59,632 bases of DNA from Cellulomonas massiliensis JC225 (GTDB lineage Bacteria; Actinomycetota; Actinomycetes; Actinomycetales; Cellulomonadaceae). The notes beneath the pieces were generated by a model. It was not told the DNA's origin. It worked only from the letters and a program-made list of their open reading frames with translations, and made no database searches. Below, piece by piece: positions 15,637 to 33,969 of the stretch; position 1 is the stretch's first letter; each line of letters begins with the position of its first letter. The position numbers were made by a program, and so were the translations under genes. The stretch covers positions 1,652,089 through 1,711,720 of the forward strand of contig NZ_HE978588.1 of the NCBI RefSeq assembly GCF_000312005.1. The letters are read 5' to 3'.

Positions 15637-18600
15637 TTGGCTGCCTCGCGCATCCCTTCTGCTCCGTCTGCCGACGCCATCGCGAACCGCACCGCATCCC
15701 GCCGCATCTCCTTCGCCAAGATCCACGAGCCGCTCGAGGTCCCCGACCTGCTCGGTCTGCAGACCGAGAGCTTCGACTGGCTGCTGGGCAACGAGCGCTG
15801 GCAGGCTCGTGTCGCCGCCGCCCTCGAGGCCGGCCGGACGGACGTCCCCGAGACCGCCGGTCTCGAGGAGATCTTCGAGGAGATCTCGCCGATCGAGGAC
15901 TTCGGCGGCTCCATGTCCCTCTCGTTCCGCGAGCACCGCTTCGAGCCGCCGAAGTACACGGCCGAGGAGTGCAAGGAGAAGGACTTCACCTTCGCGGCGC
16001 CGCTGTTCGTCACGGCGGAGTTCGTCAACTACACGACCGGTGAGATCAAGAGCCAGACGGTCTTCATGGGCGACTTCCCGCTCATGACCGAGCGCGGCAC
16101 CTTCATCATCAACGGCACCGAGCGCGTCGTCGTCTCCCAGCTCGTCCGCTCGCCGGGCGTCTACTTCGAGCGCGTGGCCGACAAGACGTCGGACAAGGAC
16201 ATCCTCACGGCGAAGGTCATCCCCAGCCGTGGCGCGTGGCTCGAGTTCGAGATCGACAAGCGCGACAACGTCGGCGTGCGCGTCGACCGCAAGCGCAAGC
16301 AGAACGCCACCGTCCTGCTCAAGGCGCTCGGCATGACCGAGGGCGAGATCCGCGAGGAGTTCGCGGCCTACCCGGCCGTCATCGACACGCTCGAGAAGGA
16401 CCACGTCCAGACCCAGGACGAGGCGCTGCTCGACCTCTACCGCAAGATCCGCCCGGGCGAGCCGCCGACCGTCGAGGCCGGCCGCGCGCTGATCGAGAAC
16501 TTCTACTTCAACCCGAAGCGCTACGACCTGGCGAAGGTCGGCCGCTACAAGCTGAACAAGAAGCTCGGCCAGGACGCCCCGCTCGGCGACTCGGTGCTCT
16601 CGGTCTCCGACGTCGTCGCGACGATCAAGTACCTCGCGGCGCTGCACGTGGACCAGGCGACCCTGCCCGGCCAGCGCGGCGGCGAGGCGGTCGAGATCCG
16701 CGTCGAGACGGACGACATCGACCACTTCGGCAACCGCCGCATCCGCGCGGTCGGCGAGCTCATCCAGAACCAGGTCCGCACGGGCCTGTCCCGGATGGAG
16801 CGCGTCGTGCGCGAGCGGATGACGACCCAGGACGTCGAGGCGATCACGCCGCAGACGCTGATCAACATCCGCCCCGTCGTGGCCTCCATCAAGGAGTTCT
16901 TCGGGACGAGCCAGCTGTCGCAGTTCATGGACCAGAACAACCCGCTCGCGGGCCTGACGCACAAGCGTCGTCTCTCGGCCCTCGGCCCGGGTGGTCTGTC
17001 GCGCGACCGCGCCGGCATGGAGGTCCGTGACGTCCACCCGTCGCACTACGGCCGCATGTGCCCGATCGAGACGCCCGAGGGCCCGAACATCGGCCTCATC
17101 GGCTCGCTCGCGAGCTACGGGCGGATCAACCCGTTCGGGTTCGTCGAGACGCCGTACCGCAAGGTCGTCAAGGGCAAGGTCACCGACGAGGTGCACTACC
17201 TGACCGCGGACGACGAGGACCGTCACGTCATCGCGCAGGCGAACGCGATGCTCCAGGCGGACGGCTCGTTCGCCGAGGACCGCGTCCTGGTGCGCGTCAA
17301 GGGCGGCGAGATCGAGTACGTCCCCGGCGAGACCGTGGACTACATGGACGTCTCCCCGCGCCAGATGGTGTCGGTCGCGACGGCCCTGATCCCGTTCCTC
17401 GAGCACGACGACGCGAACCGTGCCCTCATGGGCGCGAACATGCAGCGCCAGGCGGTGCCGCTGGTCCGCTCCGAGGCGCCGCTCGTCGGCACCGGCATGG
17501 AGCGCCGCGCGGCGGTCGACGCGGGCGACGTCATCGTCGCGACGAAGCCGGGTGTGGTCACCGAGGTGTCGGCCGACCTCATCACGGTCGCGAACGACGA
17601 CGCGACGACGTCGACGTACCGCGTGGCGAAGTTCCGCCGCTCGAACCAGGGCACCAGCTACAACCAGCGGGTGCTGGTCGACACCGGCGCGCGCGTCGAG
17701 GTCGGCTCGGTGCTCGCCGACGGCCCGGCGACGGACGAGGGCGAGCTCGCGCTCGGCCGCAACCTGCTCGTCGCGTTCATGTCGTGGGAGGGCCACAACT
17801 ACGAGGACGCGATCATCCTGTCGCAGCGCCTCGTGCAGGACGACGTCCTGTCCTCGATCCACATCGAGGAGCACGAGGTCGACGCGCGCGACACCAAGCT
17901 CGGCCCGGAGGAGATCACGCGGGACATCCCGAACGTCTCCGAGGAGGTCCTCGCGGACCTCGACGAGCGGGGCATCGTGCGCATCGGCGCCGAGGTCGGC
18001 GCGGGCGACGTGCTGGTCGGCAAGGTCACCCCGAAGGGCGAGACCGAGCTGACCCCGGAGGAGCGCCTGCTGCGCGCGATCTTCGGCGAGAAGGCGCGCG
18101 AGGTGCGCGACACGTCGCTCAAGGTGCCGCACGGCGAGTCCGGCACGGTCATCGAGGTCCGCACGTTCAACCGCGAGGACGGCGACGAGCTGCCCGCCGG
18201 CGTGAACGAGCTGGTCCGCGTGTACATCGCGCAGCGCCGCAAGATCACCGACGGTGACAAGCTCGCGGGCCGTCACGGCAACAAGGGCGTCATCTCGAAG
18301 ATCCTGCCGGTCGAGGACATGCCGTTCCTCGCGGACGGCACGCCGGTCGACGTCGTGCTCAACCCGCTCGGCGTCCCCGGCCGCATGAACGTGGGCCAGG
18401 TCCTGGAGACCCACCTCGGGTGGGTCGCCAAGCAGGGCTGGGACGTGACGCTCGCCGAGGGCGACACGTCGTGGACCGCGGGCGTGCCGGAGATCGCGGC
18501 CTCGTCCGTCCCGGGCAACCCGGTCGCCACGCCGGTGTTCGACGGCGTGCCCGAGGAGACCCTCAGCGGTCTGCTCGGCACGACGCTGCCGAACCGCGAC

Positions 18601-19143
18601 GGCGTGCGCACCGTCGGCCCCGACGGCAAGGCGCTGCTGTTCGACGGCCGCTCCGGCGAGCCGTTCCCGGACCCGGTGTCCGTCGGCTACATGTACATCC
18701 TCAAGCTGCACCACCTGGTCGACGACAAGATCCACGCGCGCTCGACCGGCCCGTACTCGATGATCACGCAGCAGCCGCTGGGTGGTAAGGCGCAGTTCGG
18801 CGGTCAGCGCTTCGGCGAGATGGAGGTGTGGGCGCTCGAGGCGTACGGCGCCGCCTACACGCTGCAGGAGCTGCTCACCATCAAGTCGGACGACGTCCCC
18901 GGCCGCGTGAAGGTCTACGAGGCGATCGTCAAGGGCGAGAACATCCCCGACTCGGGCATCCCGGAGTCGTTCAAGGTTCTGCTCAAGGAGATGCAGTCGC
19001 TCTGCCTGAACGTCGAGGTGCTGTCGTCCGACGGCGTCTCGATCGACATGAAGGAGAACGACGACGAGGTCTACCGCGCGGCGGAGGAGCTCGGCATCGA
19101 CCTGTCCCGCCGCCCGAACGCCAGCAGCGTCGAGGAGATCTGA
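15637..19143 (+). CDS. rpoB: DNA-directed RNA polymerase subunit beta
   Basis: 1168 aa, actinobacterial length. With beta' it forms the catalytic cleft and is the rifampicin target. The rifampicin region (about 422-450) reads [20 protein letters not shown] then [11 protein letters not shown], wild type at the classic Asp, His and Ser positions, so rifampicin-sensitive by sequence. The start is TTG 15637 ([19 protein letters not shown]), with GAAGGA 7 nt upstream and homology from there; an in-frame GTG/ATG lies only far upstream in the leader. It is co-transcribed with rpoC, 112 bp downstream. Confidence 0.98.
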   Translation: MAASRIPSAPSADAIANRTASRRISFAKIHEPLEVPDLLGLQTESFDWLLGNERWQARVAAALEAGRTDVPETAGLEEIFEEISPIEDFGGSMSLSFREHRFEPPKYTAEECKEKDFTFAAPLFVTAEFVNYTTGEIKSQTVFMGDFPLMTERGTFIINGTERVVVSQLVRSPGVYFERVADKTSDKDILTAKVIPSRGAWLEFEIDKRDNVGVRVDRKRKQNATVLLKALGMTEGEIREEFAAYPAVIDTLEKDHVQTQDEALLDLYRKIRPGEPPTVEAGRALIENFYFNPKRYDLAKVGRYKLNKKLGQDAPLGDSVLSVSDVVATIKYLAALHVDQATLPGQRGGEAVEIRVETDDIDHFGNRRIRAVGELIQNQVRTGLSRMERVVRERMTTQDVEAITPQTLINIRPVVASIKEFFGTSQLSQFMDQNNPLAGLTHKRRLSALGPGGLSRDRAGMEVRDVHPSHYGRMCPIETPEGPNIGLIGSLASYGRINPFGFVETPYRKVVKGKVTDEVHYLTADDEDRHVIAQANAMLQADGSFAEDRVLVRVKGGEIEYVPGETVDYMDVSPRQMVSVATALIPFLEHDDANRALMGANMQRQAVPLVRSEAPLVGTGMERRAAVDAGDVIVATKPGVVTEVSADLITVANDDATTSTYRVAKFRRSNQGTSYNQRVLVDTGARVEVGSVLADGPATDEGELALGRNLLVAFMSWEGHNYEDAIILSQRLVQDDVLSSIHIEEHEVDARDTKLGPEEITRDIPNVSEEVLADLDERGIVRIGAEVGAGDVLVGKVTPKGETELTPEERLLRAIFGEKAREVRDTSLKVPHGESGTVIEVRTFNREDGDELPAGVNELVRVYIAQRRKITDGDKLAGRHGNKGVISKILPVEDMPFLADGTPVDVVLNPLGVPGRMNVGQVLETHLGWVAKQGWDVTLAEGDTSWTAGVPEIAASSVPGNPVATPVFDGVPEETLSGLLGTTLPNRDGVRTVGPDGKALLFDGRSGEPFPDPVSVGYMYILKLHHLVDDKIHARSTGPYSMITQQPLGGKAQFGGQRFGEMEVWALEAYGAAYTLQELLTIKSDDVPGRVKVYEAIVKGENIPDSGIPESFKVLLKEMQSLCLNVEVLSSDGVSIDMKENDDEVYRAAEELGIDLSRRPNASSVEEI

Positions 19144-19151
19144 CGCCGAGC

Positions 19152-19182
19152 CCCGGCGCCGGCCCACGTGGCCGGCGCCGGG
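19152..19182 (+). terminator. rpoB-rpoC intercistronic hairpin
   Basis: 13-bp perfect stem CCCGGCGCCGGCC / GGCCGGCGCCGGG with loop CACGT, 8 nt after the rpoB stop. Without a T-tract and inside an obligate operon it is likely a processing or attenuation hairpin. Confidence 0.5.
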
Positions 19183-19255
19183 CGCCCGCACCCCCTTGCA
19201 CCATTCCGTCCGCCGGGACCCGTCCGGGACCGGCAAGCGAAGGAAGTAGGACCCC

Positions 19256-23125
<3,870 letters not shown>

Positions 23126-23140
23126 CGTCAGGTCTCACCC

Positions 23141-23174
23141 CGCAGGGGCTCGCCGTTCGCGGCGGGCCCCTGCG
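23141..23174 (+). terminator. Terminator after rpoC
   Basis: Stem CGCAGGGGC / GCCCCTGCG with additional inner pairing of CGCC / GGCG around GTTC. Confidence 0.7.
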
Positions 23175-23283
23175 GCCGTCCGGGCCCGGTGCCGTCCGGG
23201 CCGGCGCCGCACCGTTCGGACGGGAATGCGGGGGAGCCCGCAGCCGTTCCACTCGACGGAGCCTGCGCCCCGGGCCTGCTGCT

Positions 23284-23312
23284 TTGACCGAGCAGACCCG
23301 CGCAGGTACCGT
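23284..23312 (+). promoter_or_regulatory. Sigma-A promoter of the str operon
   Basis: TTGACC (23284-23289), exact 17-bp spacer, TACCGT (23307-23312). The strongest promoter match in the window. Region 23175-23283 before it shows no gene. It yields a leader of roughly 300 nt ahead of rpsL. Confidence 0.8.
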
Positions 23313-23459
23313 TGGACACCGTGCCCGCGCCGTCGGGCCCTCGCGCGTGCACTCGCGCGGCACACCCCGTGGCAGGACAGGGCGGGGGCGCCGCACGAGG
23401 ACGCCGGGTGGAGAAGCTCCATCGCGCGACGTCGACCCGACCAGAAGGCTCTGGCGGTC

Positions 23460-23503
23460 GCGTCGCGGCCGGACGGGGCGACACGCCCGGGCGCGGGGGT
23501 CGG
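23460..23503 (+). promoter_or_regulatory. str leader element shared with the S10 leader
   Basis: GCGTCGC (23460-23466), 11-nt loop, GCGACACGCCCG (23478-23489), then a small hairpin CCCG-GGCG-CGGG and GCGGGGGTCGG (23493-23503). The same order of blocks occurs at 28825-28862 in the S10 leader. It lies about 115 nt before the rpsL start. Function unknown. Confidence 0.5.
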
Positions 23504-23617
23504 TTCGGGACGACAGACCACCGGGGTAGCCGCGCGACGGGCGGCGAGCCGACACATGCCGGCCGTCCAGGGTGACGGGTCCGGTCGACCAGAGCTCATC
23601 TATCAGACGGAGACGTA

Positions 23618-23986
23618 GTGCCTACGATCCAGCAGCTGGTCCGCAAGGGCCGGCAGGCGAAGACGAACAAGTCGAAGACGCCTGCCCTCAAGGGCAGCCC
23701 GCAGCGCCGCGGTGTGTGCACGCGCGTGTACACCACGACCCCGAAGAAGCCGAACTCGGCCCTGCGCAAGGTGGCCCGTGTCCGCCTGTCCAGCGGCATC
23801 GAGGTCACGGCGTACATCCCGGGCGTCGGCCACAACCTGCAGGAGCACTCGATCGTGCTCGTGCGCGGCGGCCGTGTGAAGGACCTTCCCGGTGTCCGCT
23901 ACAAGATCGTCCGTGGTGCCCTCGACACTCAGGGCGTGAAGAACCGTAAGCAGGCGCGCAGCCGCTACGGCGCGAAGAAGGGCTGA
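23618..23986 (+). CDS. rpsL: 30S ribosomal protein S12
   Basis: 122 aa, decoding-centre protein. Lys43 ([12 protein letters not shown]) and Lys88 ([11 protein letters not shown]) are the wild-type residues whose mutation gives streptomycin resistance. GTG start at 23618; CAGACGGAGACGTA precedes it. First gene of the str operon; rpsG starts 5 bp after the stop. Confidence 0.98.
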   Translation: MPTIQQLVRKGRQAKTNKSKTPALKGSPQRRGVCTRVYTTTPKKPNSALRKVARVRLSSGIEVTAYIPGVGHNLQEHSIVLVRGGRVKDLPGVRYKIVRGALDTQGVKNRKQARSRYGAKKG

Positions 23987-23991
23987 CACCG

Positions 23992-24462
23992 ATGCCTCGT
24001 AAGGGTCCCGCTCCGAAGCGGCCGCTCATCGTCGACCCCGTCTACGGGTCGCCGGTCGTCACGCAGCTCATCAACAAGATCCTCCTGGACGGCAAGAAGA
24101 CCGTCGCGGAGTCGATCGTCTACGGCGCCCTCGAGGGCGTGCGCGACAAGACCCAGCAGGACCCGGTCGTCGTGCTCAAGCGCGCGCTCGACAACGTGCG
24201 TCCGTCGCTCGAGGTCAAGTCCCGCCGCGTCGGTGGTGCGACCTACCAGGTGCCGATCGAGGTGCGCCCCACGCGCTCCACGACGCTGGCGCTGCGCTGG
24301 CTGACCGACTACGCCCGCGCCCGTCGTGAGAAGACCATGACGGAGAAGCTCATGAACGAGATCCTCGACGCGTCCAACGGCCTCGGTGCCGCGGTGAAGC
24401 GCCGCGAGGACATGCACAAGATGGCCGAGTCGAACCGGGCGTTCGCGCACTACCGCTGGTAA
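23992..24462 (+). CDS. rpsG: 30S ribosomal protein S7
   Basis: 156 aa, head-assembly protein at the E site; full length with [23 protein letters not shown] and the C-terminal [17 protein letters not shown] with AAGGGC in the preceding gene's last codons. In E. coli S7 autoregulates this operon; here the 5-bp spacing from rpsL leaves no room for the E. coli-type intercistronic site. Confidence 0.98.
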   Translation: MPRKGPAPKRPLIVDPVYGSPVVTQLINKILLDGKKTVAESIVYGALEGVRDKTQQDPVVVLKRALDNVRPSLEVKSRRVGGATYQVPIEVRPTRSTTLALRWLTDYARARREKTMTEKLMNEILDASNGLGAAVKRREDMHKMAESNRAFAHYRW

Positions 24463-24544
24463 GACTCGCCGGTCGCGGCCGGCCCGCACGAACCCGTGCG
24501 GGCGGGCCGCACCCCCACCAGCCAACCGACAAGGGGCGAAACAC

Positions 24545-26647
<2,103 letters not shown>

Positions 26648-26768
26648 TCCCACAGGTCGACACCTGCAGTACCAAGATTCACAACCGACCAGTAGGACCG
26701 CACGCTCGGCGACTACCGTCAGGTGGTCGCAGACGGGCAATCTCTACCAAGTCCGAGGAGGACACCCA

Positions 26769-27962
<1,194 letters not shown>

Positions 27963-28001
27963 TCTGATCCTCGCGACCGCCGCGCCCCGCGCGGCTCGCA
28001 C

Positions 28002-28039
28002 CGACAGGGCCCGGATGCCTCGGCATCCGGGCCCTGTCG
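28002..28039 (+). terminator. Terminator of the str operon
   Basis: 18-bp perfect stem CGACAGGGCCCGGATGCC / GGCATCCGGGCCCTGTCG with only TC between the arms, 40 nt after tuf. The longest perfect stem in the window apart from the 28-bp palindrome. Confidence 0.85.
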
Positions 28040-28067
28040 CGTCCCCGGCGCCGCTACGGTGTGGCGC

Positions 28068-28565
28068 ATGCCGACGCCGACCGCCGTCCAGCCGTGGCCC
28101 GAGCTCGGGCGCGGTGGCCGCGCCCAGGCCGAGCTGCTCCTGCCGAACGTGCCGCGCACGCGGGTGCGGCACGACCTGGAGCGCGCGCTCGGCGGCCAGC
28201 GCCGGCTCGACCTGCGGTGGACCGACGAGAACGTGCTCGAGGTCCGGGGGCGCGGCCGGTTCCTGCTCAACCTGCTCGAGCTGTCGTTCTTCCAGGCGTT
28301 CATGCCCGAGCTCCAGCACCCGACCGTGCTGCGGGTCGAGGTGGGGGACGACGCGGCGGGCGGCACCGTGCTCGTGCTGACGGTGCTCACCCGCTCGGCG
28401 TCGGGTGCCCTCGGGCTCGACCGCCGTGCGCCGCGGGCGCTCGCGCGGTACGTCGACGACCTGCACGCCGAGGGCGAGTCCGTCGTGGTGGGCCCCTGGC
28501 AGGTCGTCGCGCAGGGCGAGCAGTTCGAGGGCGGCGGGGAGCCGGCGCCGCTGCCGCCCCAGTAG
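28068..28565 (+). CDS. Unrecognised protein between tuf and the S10 operon
   Basis: 165 aa, cytosolic by composition: no signal peptide or membrane helix. A mixed alpha/beta body with RRLDLRWTDENVLEVRGRG, a hydrophobic helix FLLNLLELSFFQAFMPEL (about 65-82), then strands LRVEVGDD and TVLVLTVL. Proline-rich at both ends. No family recognised. Start ATG 28068 is favoured because TACGGT (28055-28060) lies 7 nt upstream and there is no Shine-Dalgarno, so the message is probably leaderless; GTG 28059 is the alternative. Isolated by the str terminator before it and the S10 promoter after it. Confidence 0.65.
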   Translation: MPTPTAVQPWPELGRGGRAQAELLLPNVPRTRVRHDLERALGGQRRLDLRWTDENVLEVRGRGRFLLNLLELSFFQAFMPELQHPTVLRVEVGDDAAGGTVLVLTVLTRSASGALGLDRRAPRALARYVDDLHAEGESVVVGPWQVVAQGEQFEGGGEPAPLPPQ

Positions 28566-28642
28566 GGCGTCGCCGGACCCTCGACCGCGGGCCGTGTGCC
28601 GGACGTCACGGGGGTCGACGGCCGCCGGATCCCGCACAGGGA

Positions 28643-28672
28643 TTGGAGTTTGCCCGGGTCGTCTGGCAGACT
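28643..28672 (+). promoter_or_regulatory. Sigma-A promoter of the S10 operon
   Basis: TTGGAG (28643-28648), 18-bp spacer, CAGACT (28667-28672). It gives a leader of about 220 nt before rpsJ. Region 28566-28642 shows nothing recognisable. Confidence 0.55.
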
Positions 28673-28824
28673 GTTCAAGTTGCCCGCTGGGGTGGTGCGT
28701 TCACGCGCGCCCGACCGGGAGGGCGAACAAGCGTGGTCGAGCATCCGGACCCCGGGGTCACCCGGCGGGGGAGGCTCGACAACAACCACCGACCTGGTAC
28801 CGGAACGGTACGCAGCGCTGGGGC

Positions 28825-28862
28825 GCGTCGCGCGAAGCGACACGCCCGAGTGCGGGGGTCGG
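28825..28862 (+). promoter_or_regulatory. S10 leader element shared with the str leader
   Basis: GCGTCGC (28825-28831), loop GCGAA, GCGACACGCCCG (28837-28848), then hairpin CCCG-AGTG-CGGG and GCGGGGGTCGG (28852-28862). It matches the element at 23460-23503 block by block; the loop of the first hairpin is shorter. The rpsJ start is 36 nt downstream. Confidence 0.5.
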
Positions 28863-28898
28863 ACGGACCGGTTCGAAGAGAGAGAAGTAGACGACGCC

Positions 28899-29207
28899 AT
28901 GGCGGGACAGAAGATCCGCATCCGGCTCAAGTCCTACGACCACGAGGTCATCGACAGCTCGGCGCGCCGCATCGTCGACACGGTGACTCGCGCTGGTGCG
29001 TCGGTCGTGGGTCCGGTGCCTCTGCCGACGGAGAAGAACGTCTTCGTCGTCATCCGGTCGCCCCACAAGTACAAGGACAGCCGCGAGCACTTCGAGATGC
29101 GCACCCACAAGCGCCTCATCGACATCATCGACCCCACGCCGAAGGCCGTCGACTCGCTCATGCGACTCGACCTGCCGGCGGACGTGAACATCGAGATCAA
29201 GCTCTGA
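28899..29207 (+). CDS. rpsJ: 30S ribosomal protein S10
   Basis: 102 aa, exact family length. [20 protein letters not shown] and the [17 protein letters not shown] loop ([18 protein letters not shown]) are clear. It also serves as NusE in antitermination with NusG. ATG 28899 with AGAGAGAAG upstream; codons back to 28596 are leader. First gene of the S10 operon. Confidence 0.98.
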   Translation: MAGQKIRIRLKSYDHEVIDSSARRIVDTVTRAGASVVGPVPLPTEKNVFVVIRSPHKYKDSREHFEMRTHKRLIDIIDPTPKAVDSLMRLDLPADVNIEIKL

Positions 29208-29229
29208 TCGCTGGGAAGGACTGATTTCT

Positions 29230-29886
29230 ATGACCACCCAGCTCACGCGCCCCGTGACGGCGGTGCTCGGTCGCAAGCTCGGCATGACCCAGGTGTGGGA
29301 CGAGGCCGGTCGCCTCGTGCCCGTCACGGTCGTCGAGATCGGCACGAACGTCGTCACGCAGGTGCGCTCCGCTGAGGCCGACGGTTACGCCGCGGTGCAG
29401 CTGGCCTTCGGCCAGATCGACCCGCGCAAGGTGACCAAGCCGCTCAAGGGCCACTTCGAGAAGGCCGGGGTCACCCCGCGCCGGCACGTGGCCGAGATCA
29501 AGACGTCGAACGCCGCCGAGTTCTCGGTGGGCCAGGAGCTCGGTGCGGACGTGTTCGCCGCCGGCCAGCTGGTCGACGTCGTCGGGACGACCAAGGGCAA
29601 GGGCACCGCCGGTGTCATGAAGCGTCACGGCTTCGCCGGCGTCAGCGCCTCCCACGGCTCGCACCGCAACCACCGCAAGCCCGGCTCGATCGGTGGCGCC
29701 TCGACGCCGTCGCGCGTGTTCAAGGGCCTGCGGATGGCCGGTCGGATGGGCAACGTCCGTCAGACCACCCAGAACCTGACCGTCCACGCGGTCGACGCCG
29801 AGCGCGGTCTGCTCCTCGTCAAGGGTGCCGTCCCCGGCCCCAAGGGCGGCGTCGTCCTCGTGAAGAACGCTGTGAAGGGTGCGTGA
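29230..29886 (+). CDS. rplC: 50S ribosomal protein L3
   Basis: 218 aa. The N-terminal [15 protein letters not shown] and the central extension [20 protein letters not shown] / [19 protein letters not shown], which reaches toward the peptidyl-transferase centre, are intact. ATG with GGGAAGGACTGATTTCT upstream. It is coupled to rplD, whose GTG/ATG starts at or just after its stop. Confidence 0.98.
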   Translation: MTTQLTRPVTAVLGRKLGMTQVWDEAGRLVPVTVVEIGTNVVTQVRSAEADGYAAVQLAFGQIDPRKVTKPLKGHFEKAGVTPRRHVAEIKTSNAAEFSVGQELGADVFAAGQLVDVVGTTKGKGTAGVMKRHGFAGVSASHGSHRNHRKPGSIGGASTPSRVFKGLRMAGRMGNVRQTTQNLTVHAVDAERGLLLVKGAVPGPKGGVVLVKNAVKGA

Positions 29887-29891
29887 CCACG

Positions 29892-30584
29892 ATGAGTGAC
29901 ACGCTGACCGTCGACGTCCTCGACGCCTCGGGCAAGAAGGCCGGCCAGGCCGAGCTGCCCGCGGACGTCTTCGACGTGCAGACGAACGTCCCGCTGATCC
30001 ACCAGGTCGTCGTCGCGCAGCTCGCGGCGGCTCGCCAGGGCACGCACGCGACGAAGACGCGTGGCGAGGTCCGCGGTGGCGGCAAGAAGCCGTACAAGCA
30101 GAAGGGCACCGGCCGCGCCCGTCAGGGCTCGACCCGTGCGCCGCAGTTCGCCGGCGGTGGCACCGTCCACGGCCCGCAGCCGCGTGACTACTCGCAGCGG
30201 ACCCCGAAGAAGATGAAGGCCGCGGCGCTCCGCGGTGCTCTCTCGGACCGCGCCCGTGCGGGTCGCGTGCACGTCGTCTCGGGCTTCGCCCCGGGCACGG
30301 CGCCGTCGACCAAGGCCGCTCTCGCCGTGCTCGAGAACCTCTCGGGTCGCAAGAACGTCCTCGTCGTCGTCGAGCGCTCGGACGAGATCACGTGGAAGTC
30401 GCTGCGGAACGTCGAGCGGGTGCACCTGCTCGTGGCGGACCAGCTCAACACGTACGACGTCCTGATCTCGGACGACGTGGTCTTCACGCAGGGTGCGCTC
30501 GACGCGTTCCTCGCGGGCCCCGCCAAGGGTGCCAAGGCCACCGCCACCTCGACCGAGGCCGAGGCGCAGGAGGAGACCAAGTGA
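29892..30584 (+). CDS. rplD: 50S ribosomal protein L4
   Basis: 230 aa from ATG 29892 ([14 protein letters not shown]). GTG 29883 in the rplC stop overlap is the alternative; AAGGGT at 29875 is better spaced for the ATG. The extended loop [19 protein letters not shown] lines the exit tunnel. It has a C-terminal Ala-rich tail. In E. coli L4 represses the S10 operon via its leader; whether this holds here is unknown. The GTGA overlap with rplW indicates coupling. Confidence 0.96.
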   Translation: MSDTLTVDVLDASGKKAGQAELPADVFDVQTNVPLIHQVVVAQLAAARQGTHATKTRGEVRGGGKKPYKQKGTGRARQGSTRAPQFAGGGTVHGPQPRDYSQRTPKKMKAAALRGALSDRARAGRVHVVSGFAPGTAPSTKAALAVLENLSGRKNVLVVVERSDEITWKSLRNVERVHLLVADQLNTYDVLISDDVVFTQGALDAFLAGPAKGAKATATSTEAEAQEETK

Positions 30585-30883
30585 GCACCGTCGGCAAGGA
30601 CCCCCGCGACATCCTGATCGCGCCGGTCGTCTCCGAGAAGAGCTACGGCCTGCTGGACGAGGGGAAGTACACCTTCCTCGTCGACCCGCGCGCCAACAAG
30701 ACCGAGATCAAGATCGCCGTCGAGCAGGTGTTCGGCGTGAAGGTCGACTCGGTCAACACCGCGAACCGGCAGGGCAAGGCCCGTCGGACCCGCTTCGGCA
30801 CTGGTCGTCGCAAGGACACGAAGCGTGCGATCGTCACCCTCCGCGAGGGCACGATCGACATCTTCGGCGGTCCGGTCGGCTGA
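30581..30883 (+). CDS. rplW: 50S ribosomal protein L23
   Basis: 100 aa, at the tunnel exit where trigger factor and SRP dock. [21 protein letters not shown] and [19 protein letters not shown] are family signatures. GTG start overlaps the rplD stop by 4 bp; AGGAGGAGACCAA supplies the ribosome site. Confidence 0.97.
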   Translation: MSTVGKDPRDILIAPVVSEKSYGLLDEGKYTFLVDPRANKTEIKIAVEQVFGVKVDSVNTANRQGKARRTRFGTGRRKDTKRAIVTLREGTIDIFGGPVG

Positions 30884-30911
30884 GCCAAGAGCAGAGTGAG
30901 GACAGCTCCCC

Positions 30912-31748
<837 letters not shown>

Positions 31749-31760
31749 TAGGAGCCTGAG

Positions 31761-32042
31761 ATGCCTCGTTCCCTGAAGAAGGGCCCGTTCGTCGACGGCC
31801 ACCTGCAGAAGAAGGTCGACGCGCAGAACACGGCCGGCACGAAGAACGTCATCAAGACGTGGTCGCGCCGTTCGGTCATCACGCCGGACTTCCTCGGCCA
31901 CACGTTCGCCGTGCACGACGGCCGCAAGCACACCCCGGTGTTCGTGACGGAGGCGATGGTCGGGCACAAGCTCGGCGAGTTCGCCCCGACGCGGACGTTC
32001 CGCGGCCACGAGAAGGACGACCGGAAGGGCCGTCGCCGCTGA
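31761..32042 (+). CDS. rpsS: 30S ribosomal protein S19
   Basis: 93 aa, normal length; binds 16S rRNA head with S13. [19 protein letters not shown] and [20 protein letters not shown] are diagnostic. ATG with ATAGGAGCCTGAG upstream. Confidence 0.98.
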   Translation: MPRSLKKGPFVDGHLQKKVDAQNTAGTKNVIKTWSRRSVITPDFLGHTFAVHDGRKHTPVFVTEAMVGHKLGEFAPTRTFRGHEKDDRKGRRR

Positions 32043-32092
32043 CCTCGGGTCAGCCGGTGACGACTCCGACGGCAGAGACAGGAGCAGACACG

Positions 32093-32473
32093 ATGGAAGC
32101 CAAGGCGAAGGCGCGGTTCGTCCGCGTCACGCCCCAGAAGGCTCGGCGCGTCGTCGACCTCATCCGTGGCAAGCAGGCGGCGGAGGCCGTGGCGGTGCTG
32201 AAGTTCGCGCCCCAGGCCGCCGCGGAGCCCGTCCTCAAGACGGTGCAGTCGGCGGTCGCGAACGCGGTCGAGGGTGCCAAGCGCAACAGCCAGCGGCTCG
32301 ACGAGCAGGACCTCTACATCTCCGAGGTCTTCGTCGACGAGGGCCCGACGCTCAAGCGGTTCCGCCCGCGCGCGCAGGGTCGCGCCGGCCGGATCCTCAA
32401 GCGCACGAGCCACATCACGGTCGTCGTCTCCCAGCGGGAGAAGGCGGCGCAGTCCAAGGGAGGGACCCGCTAG
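32093..32473 (+). CDS. rplV: 50S ribosomal protein L22
   Basis: 126 aa; spans from the surface to the exit tunnel. [20 protein letters not shown] and the hairpin with [19 protein letters not shown] (macrolide-interacting loop) are intact. ATG 32093 after ACAGGAGCAGACACG; in-frame codons back to 31859 lie in rpsS. The TAG stop overlaps the rpsC GTG by one base. Confidence 0.97.
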   Translation: MEAKAKARFVRVTPQKARRVVDLIRGKQAAEAVAVLKFAPQAAAEPVLKTVQSAVANAVEGAKRNSQRLDEQDLYISEVFVDEGPTLKRFRPRAQGRAGRILKRTSHITVVVSQREKAAQSKGGTR

Positions 32474-33303
32474 TGGGACAGAAGGTCAACCCGCTCGGGT
32501 ACCGCCTGGGCATCACCACCGACCACCGCTCGCGCTGGTTCGCCGACTCGACCAAGCAGGGTCAGCGGTACCGCGACTACGTCCGTGAGGACGTCCAGAT
32601 CCGCAAGCTCATGAGCACGGGCCTGGAGCGCGCCGGCATCGCCAAGGTCGAGATCGAGCGCACGCGCGACCGCGTCCGCGTCGACATCCACACCGCCCGC
32701 CCGGGCATCGTCATCGGGCGTCGCGGTGCGGAGGCCGACCGCATCCGCGGCGAGCTCGAGAAGCTCACGGGCAAGCAGGTCCAGCTGAACATCCTCGAGG
32801 TGAAGAACGCCGAGATCGAGGCCCAGCTGGTCGCCCAGGGCATCGCCGAGCAGCTCGCGAGCCGCGTCTCGTTCCGTCGCGCCATGCGCAAGGGCATCCA
32901 GTCCGCGCAGCGCGCCGGCGCCAAGGGCATCCGCGTGCAGGTCTCCGGCCGCCTCGGCGGCGCGGAGATGAGCCGCACGGAGTTCTACCGCGAGGGCCGT
33001 GTGCCGCTGCACACGCTCCGCGCCAACATCGACTACGGGTTCTTCGAGGCCCGCACGACCTTCGGCCGCATCGGCGTGAAGGTGTGGGTCTACAAGGGCG
33101 ACATGACGGAGAAGGAGTGGGCGCGCGAGCAGGCGTCGCAGGCTCCGCGTCCGTCGCGCGGCCCGCGTGGTGACCGGGGCGACCGCGGTGAGCGCGGTGG
33201 CCGTGGCCCCCGTCGCGAGCGCGCCGAGGCTCCCGCCGCCGAGAGCAGCGAGGCCGTCGAGGTCAACCCCGAGGCGACCCCTGAGACCGGAACGGAGGCC
33301 TGA
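32473..33303 (+). CDS. rpsC: 30S ribosomal protein S3
   Basis: 276 aa. The KH domain ([20 protein letters not shown]) and the C-terminal core ending near KVWVYKGDM are standard. From about residue 222 there is a disordered tail, first RG-rich ([18 protein letters not shown]) then acidic ([20 protein letters not shown]), longer than the E. coli protein (233 aa). GTG overlapping the rplV stop. Confidence 0.97.
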   Translation: MGQKVNPLGYRLGITTDHRSRWFADSTKQGQRYRDYVREDVQIRKLMSTGLERAGIAKVEIERTRDRVRVDIHTARPGIVIGRRGAEADRIRGELEKLTGKQVQLNILEVKNAEIEAQLVAQGIAEQLASRVSFRRAMRKGIQSAQRAGAKGIRVQVSGRLGGAEMSRTEFYREGRVPLHTLRANIDYGFFEARTTFGRIGVKVWVYKGDMTEKEWAREQASQAPRPSRGPRGDRGDRGERGGRGPRRERAEAPAAESSEAVEVNPEATPETGTEA

Positions 33304-33306
33304 GCC

Positions 33307-33723
33307 GTGCTGATCCCGCGCAGGCTGAAGCACCGCAAGCAGCACCACCCGAAGCGCTCCGGCGCCTCGACGGGTGGCACGACGATCTCGTTCGGCGACT
33401 ACGGCATCCAGGCCCTCGAGCCCGCCTACGTCACGAACCGCCAGATCGAGGCTGCTCGTATCGCGATGACCCGCCACATCAAGCGTGGCGGCAAGGTCTG
33501 GATCAACATCTACCCGGACCGCCCGCTGACCAAGAAGCCCGCCGAGACCCGCATGGGCTCCGGCAAGGGCTCGCCGGAGTGGTGGGTCGCCAACGTCAAG
33601 CCGGGCCGAGTGATGTTCGAGCTCGCCGGCGTCCCGGAGCCGCTCGCGCGTGAGGCCATGCGCCGCGCGCAGCACAAGCTCCCGATGAAGACCCGTTTCG
33701 TGGTTCGCGAGGGTGGTAACTGA
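33307..33723 (+). CDS. rplP: 50S ribosomal protein L16
   Basis: 138 aa; positions A-site t[22 protein letters not shown] at the N-terminus and [22 protein letters not shown] in the middle are diagnostic. GTG start 3 bp after rpsC; its TGA overlaps the rpmC ATG. Confidence 0.98.
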   Translation: MLIPRRLKHRKQHHPKRSGASTGGTTISFGDYGIQALEPAYVTNRQIEAARIAMTRHIKRGGKVWINIYPDRPLTKKPAETRMGSGKGSPEWWVANVKPGRVMFELAGVPEPLAREAMRRAQHKLPMKTRFVVREGGN

Positions 33724-33962
33724 TGGCGATCGGAACCAAGGACCTGGCTCCGGCCGAGCTGGACGGCTTCGACGACGAGAAGCTCGTCGCGGAGCTCAAG
33801 AAGGCCAAGGAGGAGCTGTTCAACCTCCGTTTCCAGTCGGCCACCGGCCAGCTCGAGAGCCACGGTCGACTCAAGGCCGTGCGTCGCGACATCGCGCGGA
33901 TCTACACGATCCTGCGCGAGCGCGAGCTCGGCATCCGGACCGCTCCGACCGCGAGCGAGTGA
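33723..33962 (+). CDS. rpmC: 50S ribosomal protein L29
   Basis: 79 aa helical protein next to L23 at the exit. [20 protein letters not shown] and [20 protein letters not shown] fit the family. TGATG overlap with rplP. Confidence 0.97.
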   Translation: MAIGTKDLAPAELDGFDDEKLVAELKKAKEELFNLRFQSATGQLESHGRLKAVRRDIARIYTILRERELGIRTAPTASE

Positions 33963-33969
33963 GGCAGGC

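Noticed and set aside
26648..26768. Separate tuf promoter in the fusA-tuf gap
   Set aside because: TACCGT at 26714 lacks a -35 at 16-19 bp; TTCACA is 30 bp away. Left uncalled.
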